Source: Desulfocarbo indianensis
GTDB taxonomy: Bacteria > Desulfobacterota > Desulfarculia > Desulfarculales > Desulfarculaceae
NCBI GenBank assembly: GCA_001184205.1
Contig: LBMP01000001.1
Span: 415,365-479,364, forward strand
Length of the DNA stretch: 64,000 nt
Reading direction: 5' to 3'
Under the pieces are notes generated by a model. The model saw only the letters and a program-made list of their open reading frames with translations, was not told the DNA's origin and ran no database searches. The position numbers and the translations under genes were made by a program. Shown piece by piece: positions 17,011-25,929 of the stretch (position 1 is its first letter; every line of letters begins with the position of its first letter).

Positions 17011-20000
17011 TTACCGCGTTGCCGCCGGCGGCAGGGCCTGGATGCCGATCTTGGGGCCGTCCTTGGTGATCTTGAGCAGGGTGGTCTGGTCCTCGGCCAC
17101 CTCCACCTCGTCCTTGACCAGCTCTCCCTGGGGGGTGTCGAACACCACCCGGTAATACCCGGCCGGCAGGCTAAGCTCCTTGCCCGCGCTGCCGCCGGCC
17201 ACCTCCTCGCCCTTGGAATCCCAGACCTTGAAAGGCAGGGCCAGGGTCTCCTGCATGGCCTTTTTCAGGCCGGCGCTGTCCATGGCGCTGATGTAGCGGC
17301 CCTTGCCCGCGGCGGCGGCCTCCCGCATCTGCTTATGGACCTGGGGATCGTCCACGGCGAACCCCACCACGTGCAGCTTCACGTCCAGGCCCTGGGCGCG
17401 CAGCTCGTCCATGGTGGCCACCAAGTCGCCGCCGCATTCCTCCTTGCCGTCGGTGACCAGGATCACGGTCTTTTCGCCGGGGGCCTCGCCGAAATCGCCG
17501 GGGACCTGCTTGAGCGAGTAGGCGATGGGCGTGGTGCCCAGGGCCTTGACGGCCTCCACCTGCCGGATGAGCTTTTTCTTATTCAGCTTGTCGAAGCGGT
17601 AGATCAGCTCGGTATCCTGGCAATCGCCCTTGCGGCCCTCCCGGACGCGGTGGCCGTAGACCCTGAAGCCCACCTCCACCCCTTCGGGCAGTTGCTCGAT
17701 GATGTCCTTCAGCACCTCCCTGGCCACCTCCATGCGGCTGCGGCCAGCCAGCTTCTTTTTCATGGAGCCGCTGCCGTCCAGGATGAGCTCGATGCGCGGC
17801 GGCGCGGTCATGCGCACTATCTTCTCGCCCTGGGCCTCCACCATGAGGAGCCCCGGATTGAAGGTCCAGGTGGGCAAGAGGTAATAGGTGGTGCCGGACA
17901 TCAGCTCCTCGGCTATCTTGCGGTAGGCCTCCACCATGAGCTCGACGTTGGGGATGGGGATATAGCGCCCGCCGGTGGATTGGGCCACGTAGCTCAAGAG
18001 CCGCTGGCCGCTGATGCCGGTCTTGCGCTGATTGACCTTGAGCTCGCCGCCCAGGCCCAGGGTGAAGATGCGCACCGGGTTGCCGGCCATCACCTCCCAG
18101 AACCGGGGCGACTTGGTGGCGCTGCCCTCGTCCACGCCGTCGGTCATGACCACCATGACGCCCGCGCCCTTGGCCTCCTTGAGAAGCTTGATGCCCTCGG
18201 CCACCGCGTCGAAGAGCCGGGTGGCCATCTCGGCCTTGAACTTGCCGGACACCGCCTCCAGGAGCTGGGCCTGGTCGTTGACGAAGCCGGGCAAGAGCAC
18301 CAGCACGTTGTTGTTGAAGGCGATCAGGTTAACCTTTTCGCTGGGGCGCACCCTCTTGATGAAGCCGGTGACCGCCTCCCGCAGCAGATCGGTCTGGCCG
18401 GACATGCTGCCGCTCACGTCGTAGGCCAGGATGATGTTGGCCGGGGTGGTTTCCACCATGATGCGGTATTGGCCGGGATTGACCCGCCAGGAAACCATGG
18501 TGCGCCGGGGCGAGTTGTTTTCCGGGCTGAATTCGGCGATGGGCCGGCCTTCCTTGTCCAGGAGGGTCAGCTTGACCCGCAGGAAGGGCTGGCCCATCAA
18601 CTCCAGATTGAGCTGGCCGGGGCGGTCGCCCGGCAGCTCCAGCGAGTAATAGTGCTTTTTGCCGTATTCCTGGAAAGCCGCCTTTATGCGCTTGCCCAGT
18701 TCCAGGGCCGGCGCGTCCTGGGGGCTGTCGCCGGGCCGCACGCCAGAGGTGACCAGGGAGGGGTCGGGCGGCGGCGGCTCGAAGCCGGCCTGGTCGATTC
18801 TGGGGGGCTGGGCCAGGAGGGAGACATAGCCGGGGGCCTTGCCCTCCACGATGCGCACCCGGCCCAGGCTGGCGTATTTGCCGCCCTGGTTTTCCAGGAT
18901 GCGCAGCTTGAGAAAGCGGGCCGCCTTGCCCACCGGCACCACCAGGGGCCCGCCCTGAGTGGCGAACTCCTGGCGGGTGATTTCCACGAAACCCTGGCTG
19001 GGGCTGAGGGCCGAGGCCTCCACCGAAACCAGCTTGGGGCGGGAGCCGGGGTCGGCCTTCAGGTCCGGCAGCAGCTCCACCCGGTCGATGAAGGCCTCCC
19101 GGTCGTCGCGGAAGCCGAACACGAACTCCTGGGGCAGCTTGTCATCGGCGGAGCGCCAGCCCTTGCCGTCGGCCTGGGGCAGGATGAGGCGCGAGGCCTC
19201 GCGGCCGTAGTCCTCGGAGGAGTAGCGGATCAAGGCCCCTCCCAGGCTGGGCAGGGCCAGGTCGAATTCCAGCCCCTGGGTCAGGGACGGCCCCGGCGGC
19301 GCTTCCAGGATGGCCACCTCGGCCAACTGCACCCGCCGGGAAGAGCCGTAATGGGACTTTATGACCAGCTTCACGAACTTGGCCTTGACCGGCGGCAGGG
19401 CGACGAAGTGCTGCCCGGCCACCGGCCGCAAACGCCGGCTGGCCGCCAATTCATAGCCCGCCTCCGGGCCCTGGCTGGAGACCCAGGTCTCCACCTGGCG
19501 GGGCAGGCTCGCCAGGCAGGATTCATCGCCGTCGCAGGATTCGCAATTTATGATCACGCCGTTTATCATGGCCTCTTTTTGGTCGCGGAAGGAGAACACC
19601 AGCTCCTGGGGCGTCTTGCGGCTGGAGGAGGCCCAGCCGCAAGCGGGCGAGCAATTCTTGCCGCCGTAACCCTGGCCGTCTATCAGGTTCTCCTTGGCCC
19701 AATAGGTGCTGTTGTCCTGGGAGGTGGCCGAGACCACCCGGCCGCCCAGCTCTTTTTGGGCCAGATTGAAGCCGGCCGGCGCGGGCGACTCGCCCAGCAG
19801 CGCCGCGGCCGGCTGGGCCGAGGCGATCACGAAATCCACCTGGGCGATGGTTCGATCGTCCTTGCTCAAAACGGCCTGGTAACGCCCCGGCCAAAACCCG
19901 CCCTTGGGCGGCAGGAAGGGAGCGGTGTTCCAAGAGCCCACCCGCAGGACCTCCGAGCTGCGGCTCACCTCCTGGCCGGGGGTCAGACCTTCCACCGCCT

Positions 20001-21015
20001 GGGCCAGCCAGCGCGCCCGCACGATGTCCTTGAGACCGGGGTCTTGGCTGGAAAAGGCCAGCAGAATCTTGGGCTCGTTCTCGTCAAACTGGCTGGTGGT
20101 TTCCACGGGGGCCTTTTGGGCGTCCACCCGCCGGGCGCACACCGCCTTGATGCCCGGCGCGGTTTGCGAGGGCAAGCCCTGGCCCGTGGGAAGCGCCGGC
20201 GCGGAGGCCGCGGGCGGCGTAGCGGGCGCGGCGGGCTGGGCCGGCGCGGGTTGGGCAGCCGGCGGAGCGGCGGGCGCCGGGGCGGCTTGCTCAGGCGCGG
20301 GGGTAGAAGCGGTCGCCGCCGGGGTGGGGCTCGCTGCGAGCGCCGGGGCCGCCGCCGGGGCCGTGGCGCTGGGCGCCGGAGCGGCGGAGGGGGCCTCCTT
20401 GGCCGGGCCGGCCGGCGAGGTTTTTTTAGAAGGCGCGGAGGAGCCCAGTTCCTTGTCAAAGAAGCTGCCCATCACGGCGGCGCCTTCCTTCACCGCCTCG
20501 GGCCCCTTTTTGGTCTTGAACACCCGCTCCAGGGCCTGGGCCGAGGACTCTTCCTGCGCCGCCGGGGCCGTGGCGGCGGGCGGCGCGGGCGTTACCTCGA
20601 AAGCCAATTCCTTCAGGACCACCCCCCCGGCAACCAGCTTCACCCGGTAGCTGCCGGCGACCAGGCCGCCGGGGCCGGCCTGAAAGGGTATGAACTTGGT
20701 GCGGCCGGGGCTTAAGAGCGCCTGGTCCTCGGCCAGGGTGGCTCCGCTTTGCATCCCAGGGGCGTTGACCGCTTGCCAGGCCGCGCTCACGGCGAGCGCC
20801 TGGTCATGGCGGGAGGTCAGCGCCACCAGAAAGCCCTTGGCTCCGGCGGGCAGGGAGGCCAGCGGAGCGTACCGGCCGCTGACCATGTCGGCCTGGAGGC
20901 AAAGCGCCGCCTCCAGGGCGGGGGGTTGGGCCGGGGCCTGGCCCTTCTGCAAAAAGATCGACAGCAGCAGGCAGCAGGCCAGGGCAAATCCTTTGCGCGC
21001 GGTTCTCAGCGTCAT
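17011..21015 (-). CDS. Large secreted protein with two discoidin-like and two von Willebrand A domains
   Basis: A 1334-residue exported protein. ATG 21015 follows GGGAGAGACC; the longer GTG start adds four residues. Order: signal peptide (1-30); a strand-rich N-terminal domain (to about 135); an Ala/Pro low-complexity linker (about 195-290); two F5/8-type (discoidin-like) domains around 420-570 and 575-730 (NSTYWAKENLIDGQGYGG, RVQLAEVAIL; YASLGRVRIVEG); a PPC-like strand domain (about 770-850); VWA domain 1 with MIDAS DVSGSMSG near 865; VWA domain 2 with MIDAS DGSGSMKK near 1080 and VTDGKEE; and a C-terminal strand domain. VWA domains bind ligands through Mg2+; discoidin domains bind carbohydrate. 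It is probably a cell-surface or periplasmic adhesion or sensing protein. No catalytic domain is seen. Confidence 0.85.
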   Translation of the reverse strand: MTLRTARKGFALACCLLLSIFLQKGQAPAQPPALEAALCLQADMVSGRYAPLASLPAGAKGFLVALTSRHDQALAVSAAWQAVNAPGMQSGATLAEDQALLSPGRTKFIPFQAGPGGLVAGSYRVKLVAGGVVLKELAFEVTPAPPAATAPAAQEESSAQALERVFKTKKGPEAVKEGAAVMGSFFDKELGSSAPSKKTSPAGPAKEAPSAAPAPSATAPAAAPALAASPTPAATASTPAPEQAAPAPAAPPAAQPAPAQPAAPATPPAASAPALPTGQGLPSQTAPGIKAVCARRVDAQKAPVETTSQFDENEPKILLAFSSQDPGLKDIVRARWLAQAVEGLTPGQEVSRSSEVLRVGSWNTAPFLPPKGGFWPGRYQAVLSKDDRTIAQVDFVIASAQPAAALLGESPAPAGFNLAQKELGGRVVSATSQDNSTYWAKENLIDGQGYGGKNCSPACGWASSSRKTPQELVFSFRDQKEAMINGVIINCESCDGDESCLASLPRQVETWVSSQGPEAGYELAASRRLRPVAGQHFVALPPVKAKFVKLVIKSHYGSSRRVQLAEVAILEAPPGPSLTQGLEFDLALPSLGGALIRYSSEDYGREASRLILPQADGKGWRSADDKLPQEFVFGFRDDREAFIDRVELLPDLKADPGSRPKLVSVEASALSPSQGFVEITRQEFATQGGPLVVPVGKAARFLKLRILENQGGKYASLGRVRIVEGKAPGYVSLLAQPPRIDQAGFEPPPPDPSLVTSGVRPGDSPQDAPALELGKRIKAAFQEYGKKHYYSLELPGDRPGQLNLELMGQPFLRVKLTLLDKEGRPIAEFSPENNSPRRTMVSWRVNPGQYRIMVETTPANIILAYDVSGSMSGQTDLLREAVTGFIKRVRPSEKVNLIAFNNNVLVLLPGFVNDQAQLLEAVSGKFKAEMATRLFDAVAEGIKLLKEAKGAGVMVVMTDGVDEGSATKSPRFWEVMAGNPVRIFTLGLGGELKVNQRKTGISGQRLLSYVAQSTGGRYIPIPNVELMVEAYRKIAEELMSGTTYYLLPTWTFNPGLLMVEAQGEKIVRMTAPPRIELILDGSGSMKKKLAGRSRMEVAREVLKDIIEQLPEGVEVGFRVYGHRVREGRKGDCQDTELIYRFDKLNKKKLIRQVEAVKALGTTPIAYSLKQVPGDFGEAPGEKTVILVTDGKEECGGDLVATMDELRAQGLDVKLHVVGFAVDDPQVHKQMREAAAAGKGRYISAMDSAGLKKAMQETLALPFKVWDSKGEEVAGGSAGKELSLPAGYYRVVFDTPQGELVKDEVEVAEDQTTLLKITKDGPKIGIQALPPAATR

Positions 21016-21236
21016 GGTCTCTCCCACACCCCCAGGCGAGCGAAAGTTGGTTTTCCTAATGCTACCCCAAAGCGGCCGGGCAACGATAGCGCGCCGAGCT
21101 GGTTTCGGATTCAGCGGCGGGAAGATTTAGGCTTGGCGGCAGCGGCGGGCTTGGGTCCAGAGAAAGCGGCCCGGGAAGCTCAAGGCTCCCGGGCCGCCGA
21201 CGGCGATGCTGGAATTATGCGACTTGCCTTTGGGGC

Positions 21237-23117
21237 TCAGACAAAATCGCCCTGTTCCGGTTCCTCCTTGGGGGTCTCATAGGTGAGCGCCTTGGGCTCG
21301 TCGGATTTTTTCTTCCTGCGCGTGAAGCTGCGCCCGGCCGCGGCGCCGTAATCGGCCAGGCTGCCGCCCACCAGTTTCTTGAGGTCCTTGACGAAATCCA
21401 AGAGCCCCCTGGCCTGGGAGAGCATCTCCTCGGCCGAGGCCGAGGTTTGCTCGGCGTTGGCCGCCACCTGCTGGGTCACCTGTTCCATATCGTGGGTGGC
21501 GCGGTTGATGCTTTCTATGCCCTGGGCCTGCTCCTTGCTGGAGGAGGCGATTTCCTCGGCCAGCTTGCCCGCCTTGGTGGCCATGTCCATGACCTGGCTG
21601 AAGGAAGAGGCGGTGTCTTGCACCAGGCCCGAGCCGGATTTGACCCTATCCAGGGTGCCCTCGATGAGATCGGCGGTCTGGCGGGCGGCCTCGGCGGCCC
21701 GCATGGCCAGGTTGCGCACCTCGTCGGCCACCACCGCGAAACCGGCTCCGGCCTCGCCGGCCCTGGCCGCCTCCACCGCCGCGTTTAAGGCCAGCAGGTT
21801 GGTTTGGAAGGCTATCTCATCCACGGTCTTGATGATCTTGCCGGTTTCCTGGCTGGCCTGGCTTATCTGATCCATGGAGCTGGAAACCTTTTCCATGGAC
21901 TGGTTAACTTGATCGATGGCCTTGCCCATTTCCCAGGTTAGCTTGGCCGCCTCGTCCGCGTTCTCCGCGTTGGCGTGGGTGGTGCTGGCCAGCTCTTCCA
22001 GGGAGGACGAGTTCTGCTCCAAGGCGGCGGCCTGCTCGCTGGCGCCCTGGGCCAGGGTGTTGCTGGCGTCCGACATCTGGGCCGCGCCCTGGCTCACCTG
22101 ATCCGAGGCCGCGCCCAGGCCCTGGGCCACCCGGCCAATGGGCAGCGAAAGGGAGCGGGACAAGAAAAGCACCGCCGAGGCCGCCAGAATCAAGGCCACG
22201 CCGGCGATGATGAAAACTCCGTTGCGTATATCGTGGGCGGAAGCCAGGACTTCGTCACTATCCAGGATGGCCACCAGGGACCAGCCCACCAGGGGCACCG
22301 GCGCGTGGCCGGCCATCCTGTGGCGGCCCTGGAAATCATATTCCACCACGCTGGGCTTGGCGGTAAGCAACTCCCGGGTGGCTTTCTCCTGGCCGGGGAT
22401 TTCGGTGACGTTCATTTTGAGCACCAGCTTGGGATCCGGATGGGCTATCACCAGGCCTTTCGCATCCACCATGAACACGAAACCCGTGGTGCCGATCTTG
22501 GTCTTGGCCACCTTTTTCTGCCAGAAACTCATGCTGACCGCGCCGGCCACCACGCCCACGATCTCGCCTTTGTAATCCTTGACCGGCACCGCCACCATGA
22601 TCACCGGATTTTTGGTCTTCTTGGACACGATGATGTCGCCCAGCGATTTCTTGCCGGCAAAGGCCTCGCTGAAATAAGCCCTGTCCTTGACGTTGATGCC
22701 CTGGTAGGAACCCTCGGTGCTGTCGGCGACGATATCCCCCAGAGGGTCGGCCAGGAACACCACCTCATAGTGGCGGCCCACGGTGTCTATGAAGGCCTTG
22801 AGGTCGTTGGAGGCTTTCAGCAGCTCATAGCTGGCGGCTTCCAAGCTTTGCTCTTGCTTTTTGAGGGTATTGACGTGGCCCAGGGCGTTAATCGAGTTGT
22901 TGCCGGAGGCCAGCACCTCTATGAGGCGCAGTTCGTCTTGAAAACTGGTTTCCACCAGTTCCGCCGCCTGATTGGCGGTAGTGCCCAGAGATCCGCGGGA
23001 GATGTCCTCGAGCCCGCTGGAAGCGCTTTGCGAGGAGAACCATCCCACCACCACCAAAGGCAAGGCCACCAGTGCCATTCCTCCTAAAAACAGCTTTTTC
23101 CCCAGTGACATCTTCAT
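21237..23117 (-). CDS. Methyl-accepting chemotaxis protein with dCache sensor
   Basis: A 626-residue chemoreceptor. ATG 23117 lies six bases after GGAGGTG; the frame to 23159 lacks a ribosome site. One membrane helix (8-30), a periplasmic double Cache domain (about 35-275, with [28 protein letters not shown] and [17 protein letters not shown]), a second membrane helix (about 280-302), and a cytoplasmic signalling domain with the CheA/CheW-binding hairpin ([33 protein letters not shown]). dCache domains bind small organic ligands. The C-terminus lacks a CheR/CheB-tethering NWETF-type pentapeptide. Confidence 0.95.
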   Translation of the reverse strand: MKMSLGKKLFLGGMALVALPLVVVGWFSSQSASSGLEDISRGSLGTTANQAAELVETSFQDELRLIEVLASGNNSINALGHVNTLKKQEQSLEAASYELLKASNDLKAFIDTVGRHYEVVFLADPLGDIVADSTEGSYQGINVKDRAYFSEAFAGKKSLGDIIVSKKTKNPVIMVAVPVKDYKGEIVGVVAGAVSMSFWQKKVAKTKIGTTGFVFMVDAKGLVIAHPDPKLVLKMNVTEIPGQEKATRELLTAKPSVVEYDFQGRHRMAGHAPVPLVGWSLVAILDSDEVLASAHDIRNGVFIIAGVALILAASAVLFLSRSLSLPIGRVAQGLGAASDQVSQGAAQMSDASNTLAQGASEQAAALEQNSSSLEELASTTHANAENADEAAKLTWEMGKAIDQVNQSMEKVSSSMDQISQASQETGKIIKTVDEIAFQTNLLALNAAVEAARAGEAGAGFAVVADEVRNLAMRAAEAARQTADLIEGTLDRVKSGSGLVQDTASSFSQVMDMATKAGKLAEEIASSSKEQAQGIESINRATHDMEQVTQQVAANAEQTSASAEEMLSQARGLLDFVKDLKKLVGGSLADYGAAAGRSFTRRKKKSDEPKALTYETPKEEPEQGDFV

Positions 23118-23450
23118 TGCAGGCACCTCCAGAGATGTAGATATTAAATCACCGACCATTTTATGTTTTTAAAGATGCCTTGGGCAACCGCCAAATTACA
23201 AAAAAATCAGATAGCCCCGTTTTTTAACCGTGGCTGGTGGCCGCGCTGTCCGCGGGGACGGCGGCGGCGGCGGCCAAGTCGCGGGGACAGCTCTAGCTTT
23301 AGCCAATATATACAAGATATTGGATAAGATTCGCCCCTCCGGGATCACTTGCGGACAAGCCCGGGTTCACGGCCTTTTGGTTGGTCATTCCGGAGCGGTC
23401 GGCAGGGTTTTGCCGCTGGATTGCCCTGGGCCGCCATGGCCGGGCTATTC
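23118..23450. other. Intergenic region between chemoreceptor and fic, no gene seen
   Basis: No coding frame with a ribosome site. Divergent promoters for the chemoreceptor and fic must lie here or in the repeats at 23451-23660, but no clear -35/-10 pair stands out. Confidence 0.45.
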
Positions 23451-23660
23451 AAACCGCGTTGTCTCTCGTTTGCGGTCTAATCCGAGAGACAACGCGGTTT
23501 GTGGTTAAGCGGTGAGCCCCAAAACAGCTTGTCTCTCGCTTTTGGCAAAATATGATAGACAACTAGTTTTGTGGTTAATAGGTTCACCGCAAAATAGCTT
23601 GTCTCTCGCTTTTTAATTTATATTGACCACTAAACGCCTTGATGCTAATTTTTAGCAATA
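23451..23660. repeat. Three tandem 70-bp palindromic units upstream of fic, probable operator array
   Basis: Left arms start at 23451, 23521 and 23591, exactly 70 bases apart, each carrying (A)AA(A/C)C..(C/G)TTGTCTCTCG. Unit 1 is a perfect dyad: 18-bp arms at 23451-23468 and 23483-23500 around a 14-base spacer. Unit 2 keeps 13 of 18 arm pairs (23521-23538 with 23553-23570); unit 3 is more degraded. Units 1 and 2 share GTTTTGTGGTTAA-like sequence after the second arm. The array ends 30-40 bases before the fic start, as expected for an operator. Confidence 0.8.
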
Positions 23661-23688
23661 TATTAACGCCTACTTGCGAGGTTAGGCT

Positions 23689-24810
23689 GTGGATTTCCAT
23701 TTTGAAGACGCCGTGCGCTATCACTATGGCAAGTTTCCGCCGGCCAGCCTTGATCTGGAACAACTCCTCGACCCATTGCTCAAGGCCACCGACGCCGTGG
23801 CGCGTTATGACCAGATGCTGAAGACCATGCACAACAGCGAGATACTGTTGGCGCCCCTGCGCAACCAAGAGGCCGTCATATCCTCCAGGATCGAAGGCAC
23901 CATCAGCACCATGGACGAAATACTCAAGTATGAGGCGGACCATGACGCGGAAAAAGGAACCGCGGTAAGTACAAGATCGGAAATCATTGAGACCTACCTT
24001 TATACAAGGGCCCTGAAAGCCGCGCAAAAGGCGATGGAAGAAGGTTATCTCTTGACTCAATCGCTTATAAAGACAATCCATCAAAGTTTGTTATCTTTTG
24101 GACGCGGCTCTTTGAAATCGCCGGGCAAATTCAAAACCGAGCAAAATTACTTGGCCGACAAATCCAGTAAAAGCATATCGTTTATACCGATCAGCCCGGA
24201 AAAGCTTCGGGATGGCATGGATAGCCTATTCAACTATATGAAGCAAAGCGGGCATCCCCCCTTGCTTAAAACCGCCGTCACCCATATCGAGTTCGAGGCG
24301 CTGCACCCTTTCAAGGACGGCAACGGACGCATCGGACGCATTTTGATCACCTTGATGCTATGGTCCTCGGGCATCATCTCCTCGCCCCATTTTTATGTGA
24401 GCGGATACCTTGAAGACAATAAAAACGAGTATATAGAGAGAATGCGCGACGTGTCCCGCTCTGGAGATTGGGATGGCTGGTGCGCGTTTTTCCTGAAGGC
24501 CGTCGAGCGGCAAGCCGTGAACAATCTCGCGCTGGCGGAGAGCATCCGCGATCTTTACAAAGAGATGAAGCAAAGATTCGCGGGCATTCTGGCTTCAAAA
24601 TGGAGCGTAAATGCCTTGGATTTCATCTTCGGCAATCCGGTATTCAGAAACAATAGATTCACCAAAAACAGCGGCATACCCTCGGCGACCGCGGCCAGAA
24701 TCACCAGGGTTTTGCTGGAACACGACTTGATCAAGACGGTGGAGGAGGCATCCGGCAGGAGGCCGGCTTTATATTCCTTCGAGCCGCTGCTGGAGCTGGT
24801 CAGGGTTTAA
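23689..24810 (+). CDS. Fic-domain AMPylase-type protein with C-terminal winged helix
   Basis: A 373-residue protein starting at GTG 23689 (GAGG seven bases upstream). Residues 1-85 are the Fic_N domain and include the inhibitory helix motif S65SRIEGT (SxxxEG), class II architecture. The catalytic Fic motif HPFKDGNGR is complete at 206-214, with R217 following. The last 70 residues form a winged-helix DNA-binding segment (GIPSATAARITRVLLEHDLI). Relatives transfer AMP from ATP to protein hydroxyls, often autoregulated by the inhibitory Glu. Composition is less GC-rich than the flanks, suggesting transfer. The upstream palindromes are the natural target for the winged helix (inference). Confidence 0.92.
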   Translation: MDFHFEDAVRYHYGKFPPASLDLEQLLDPLLKATDAVARYDQMLKTMHNSEILLAPLRNQEAVISSRIEGTISTMDEILKYEADHDAEKGTAVSTRSEIIETYLYTRALKAAQKAMEEGYLLTQSLIKTIHQSLLSFGRGSLKSPGKFKTEQNYLADKSSKSISFIPISPEKLRDGMDSLFNYMKQSGHPPLLKTAVTHIEFEALHPFKDGNGRIGRILITLMLWSSGIISSPHFYVSGYLEDNKNEYIERMRDVSRSGDWDGWCAFFLKAVERQAVNNLALAESIRDLYKEMKQRFAGILASKWSVNALDFIFGNPVFRNNRFTKNSGIPSATAARITRVLLEHDLIKTVEEASGRRPALYSFEPLLELVRV

Positions 24811-24932
24811 ATTTTGATCGATAATATTATCTGAAAATACCAACGATTTTTAAATAACATATAGCTATTTCATTGCAAGGCTGGGCCGGGCAGGCGTTTC
24901 AGCCCAAAGGCCAAGCGCGTTGCCAATAAAGA

Positions 24933-24970
24933 ATGCCCTGGGAAGCGGCTGCTTAAGCTTCCCAGGGCAT
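24933..24970 (-). terminator. Hairpin terminator downstream of tRNA-Ser
   Basis: Perfect 14-bp arms (24933-24946 and 24957-24970) with a 10-base loop; the minus-strand tail reads TCTTTATT. It lies 10 bases past the tRNA 3' end. Confidence 0.65.
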
Positions 24971-24979
24971 GGCGTTTTG

Positions 24980-25075
24980 TGGCGGAGAGGGTGGGATTCG
25001 AACCCACGTAGCGGGGATTAGCCGCTAACCCGATTTCGAGTCGGGCCCGTTACGACCGGACTTCGGTACCTCTCC
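24980..25075 (-). tRNA. tRNA-Ser(CGA)
   Basis: 96 bases including an encoded CCA. The acceptor stem GGAGAGG pairs with CCTCTCC, discriminator G, then CCA. The anticodon stem CCCGA/TCGGG encloses the loop CTCGAAA, giving anticodon CGA, which reads UCG. The long variable arm (TAGCGG ... CCGCTA) is the class II mark of serine tRNAs, and the T arm has GTGGGTTCGAATCCCAC. It lies eight bases after tadA. Confidence 0.95.
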
Positions 25076-25083
25076 GTTCTTTT

Positions 25084-25566
25084 TTAATCTTCGCCCCCGC
25101 CCTTTCGCCGCTTGGCGAAAAATTCCTTGAGAATGGCGGCGCTTTCCTCGGCCAAAAGCCCGCCCTCCACCAGGGGGCGGTGATTCAATGCCGGCTGGGC
25201 GGCCAGATCCACCACCGAGCCCAGGGCCCCGGCCTTGGGGTCCCAGGCCCCGAAAACCAGCCGCCGCACCCTGGCCCAGACCAGCGCGCCGGCGCACATG
25301 GGGCAGGGCTCCAGGCTCACGTACATGGTGACCCCGCCCAGGCGGTAGTTGCCCATGGCGGAGGCGGCCTTGCGCAGGGCCAGGATTTCGGCGTGGGCCG
25401 TGGGATCGCAAAGACTCAAGGAGCGGTTGTGCTCGGCGGCCAGCGCGCGGCCGGCCTCGTCCACCACCACCGCTCCCACCGGCACCTCGCCCAGGCGGCC
25501 CGCCCGGCGGGCCAGGGCCAGGGCGCGCTTCATGTGCCTAACATCGGCCTGATCCCAATTTTCCAC
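25084..25566 (-). CDS. tadA: tRNA-specific adenosine deaminase TadA
   Basis: A 160-residue zinc deaminase that converts A34 to inosine in tRNA-Arg(ACG). Catalytic motif HAE at 58-60 and zinc ligands PCPMC at 87-91 are intact. The first codon is GTG at 25566; an internal ATG at codon 12 would still keep the catalytic domain, but the upstream residues (WDQADVRHMKRALALA) match the family N-terminus. It is followed directly by the tRNA-Ser gene on the same strand, so both may share a transcript. Confidence 0.93.
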   Translation of the reverse strand: MENWDQADVRHMKRALALARRAGRLGEVPVGAVVVDEAGRALAAEHNRSLSLCDPTAHAEILALRKAASAMGNYRLGGVTMYVSLEPCPMCAGALVWARVRRLVFGAWDPKAGALGSVVDLAAQPALNHRPLVEGGLLAEESAAILKEFFAKRRKGGGED

Positions 25567-25929
25567 CCAGGCAAATTACCATAGGCTTTCAGGGCCCGCA
25601 AGCGCGCGCCGGGCCGCCCGGAGCGCCGCCGGCCAGGAAAACCCGTGCGCGGTGGGGCGCATGGCATTGCGGGCCGGCGCTCCTTTGCCTGGCCCGCGCC
25701 GGCCCGCGCAGCCGATGCGGGCCCAGGCAAATTATCCACAACATATCAATATATTGCACAAAAACAAACGCGGGCTTCAGATTATCCCCCCGCCCGAGGC
25801 GAGTCCGTATGATCCCCTGGGCGCTGCTCAATCGCCGGCAGCTGCAATAGGTATGGGTCATTCATATGATTTCTGATAAATTAGTTCGTTAGCTGACTGT
25901 TGCAACCCCGCTCCTGGAGGATCTGAGCC
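25567..25929. other. Intergenic region between tadA and the exported methylase, no gene seen
   Basis: The half next to tadA is very GC-rich and self-complementary; 25730-25780 and 25855-25910 are AT-rich and probably hold the plus-strand promoter. I looked for a cobalamin riboswitch signature and did not find one. Confidence 0.4.

Noticed and set aside
16957-20715. Long open frame on the plus strand opposite the VWA protein
   Set aside because: Its composition is His/Gln/Gly-rich antisense of the real gene; no ribosome site or domain. GC-rich antisense frames are common here.
23451-23660. CRISPR array
   Set aside because: Repeats are 70-bp palindromes with decaying arms and no unique spacers; no cas gene nearby.
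25567-25929. Cobalamin riboswitch before the exported methylase
   Set aside because: No B12-box-like sequence or conserved core could be found.
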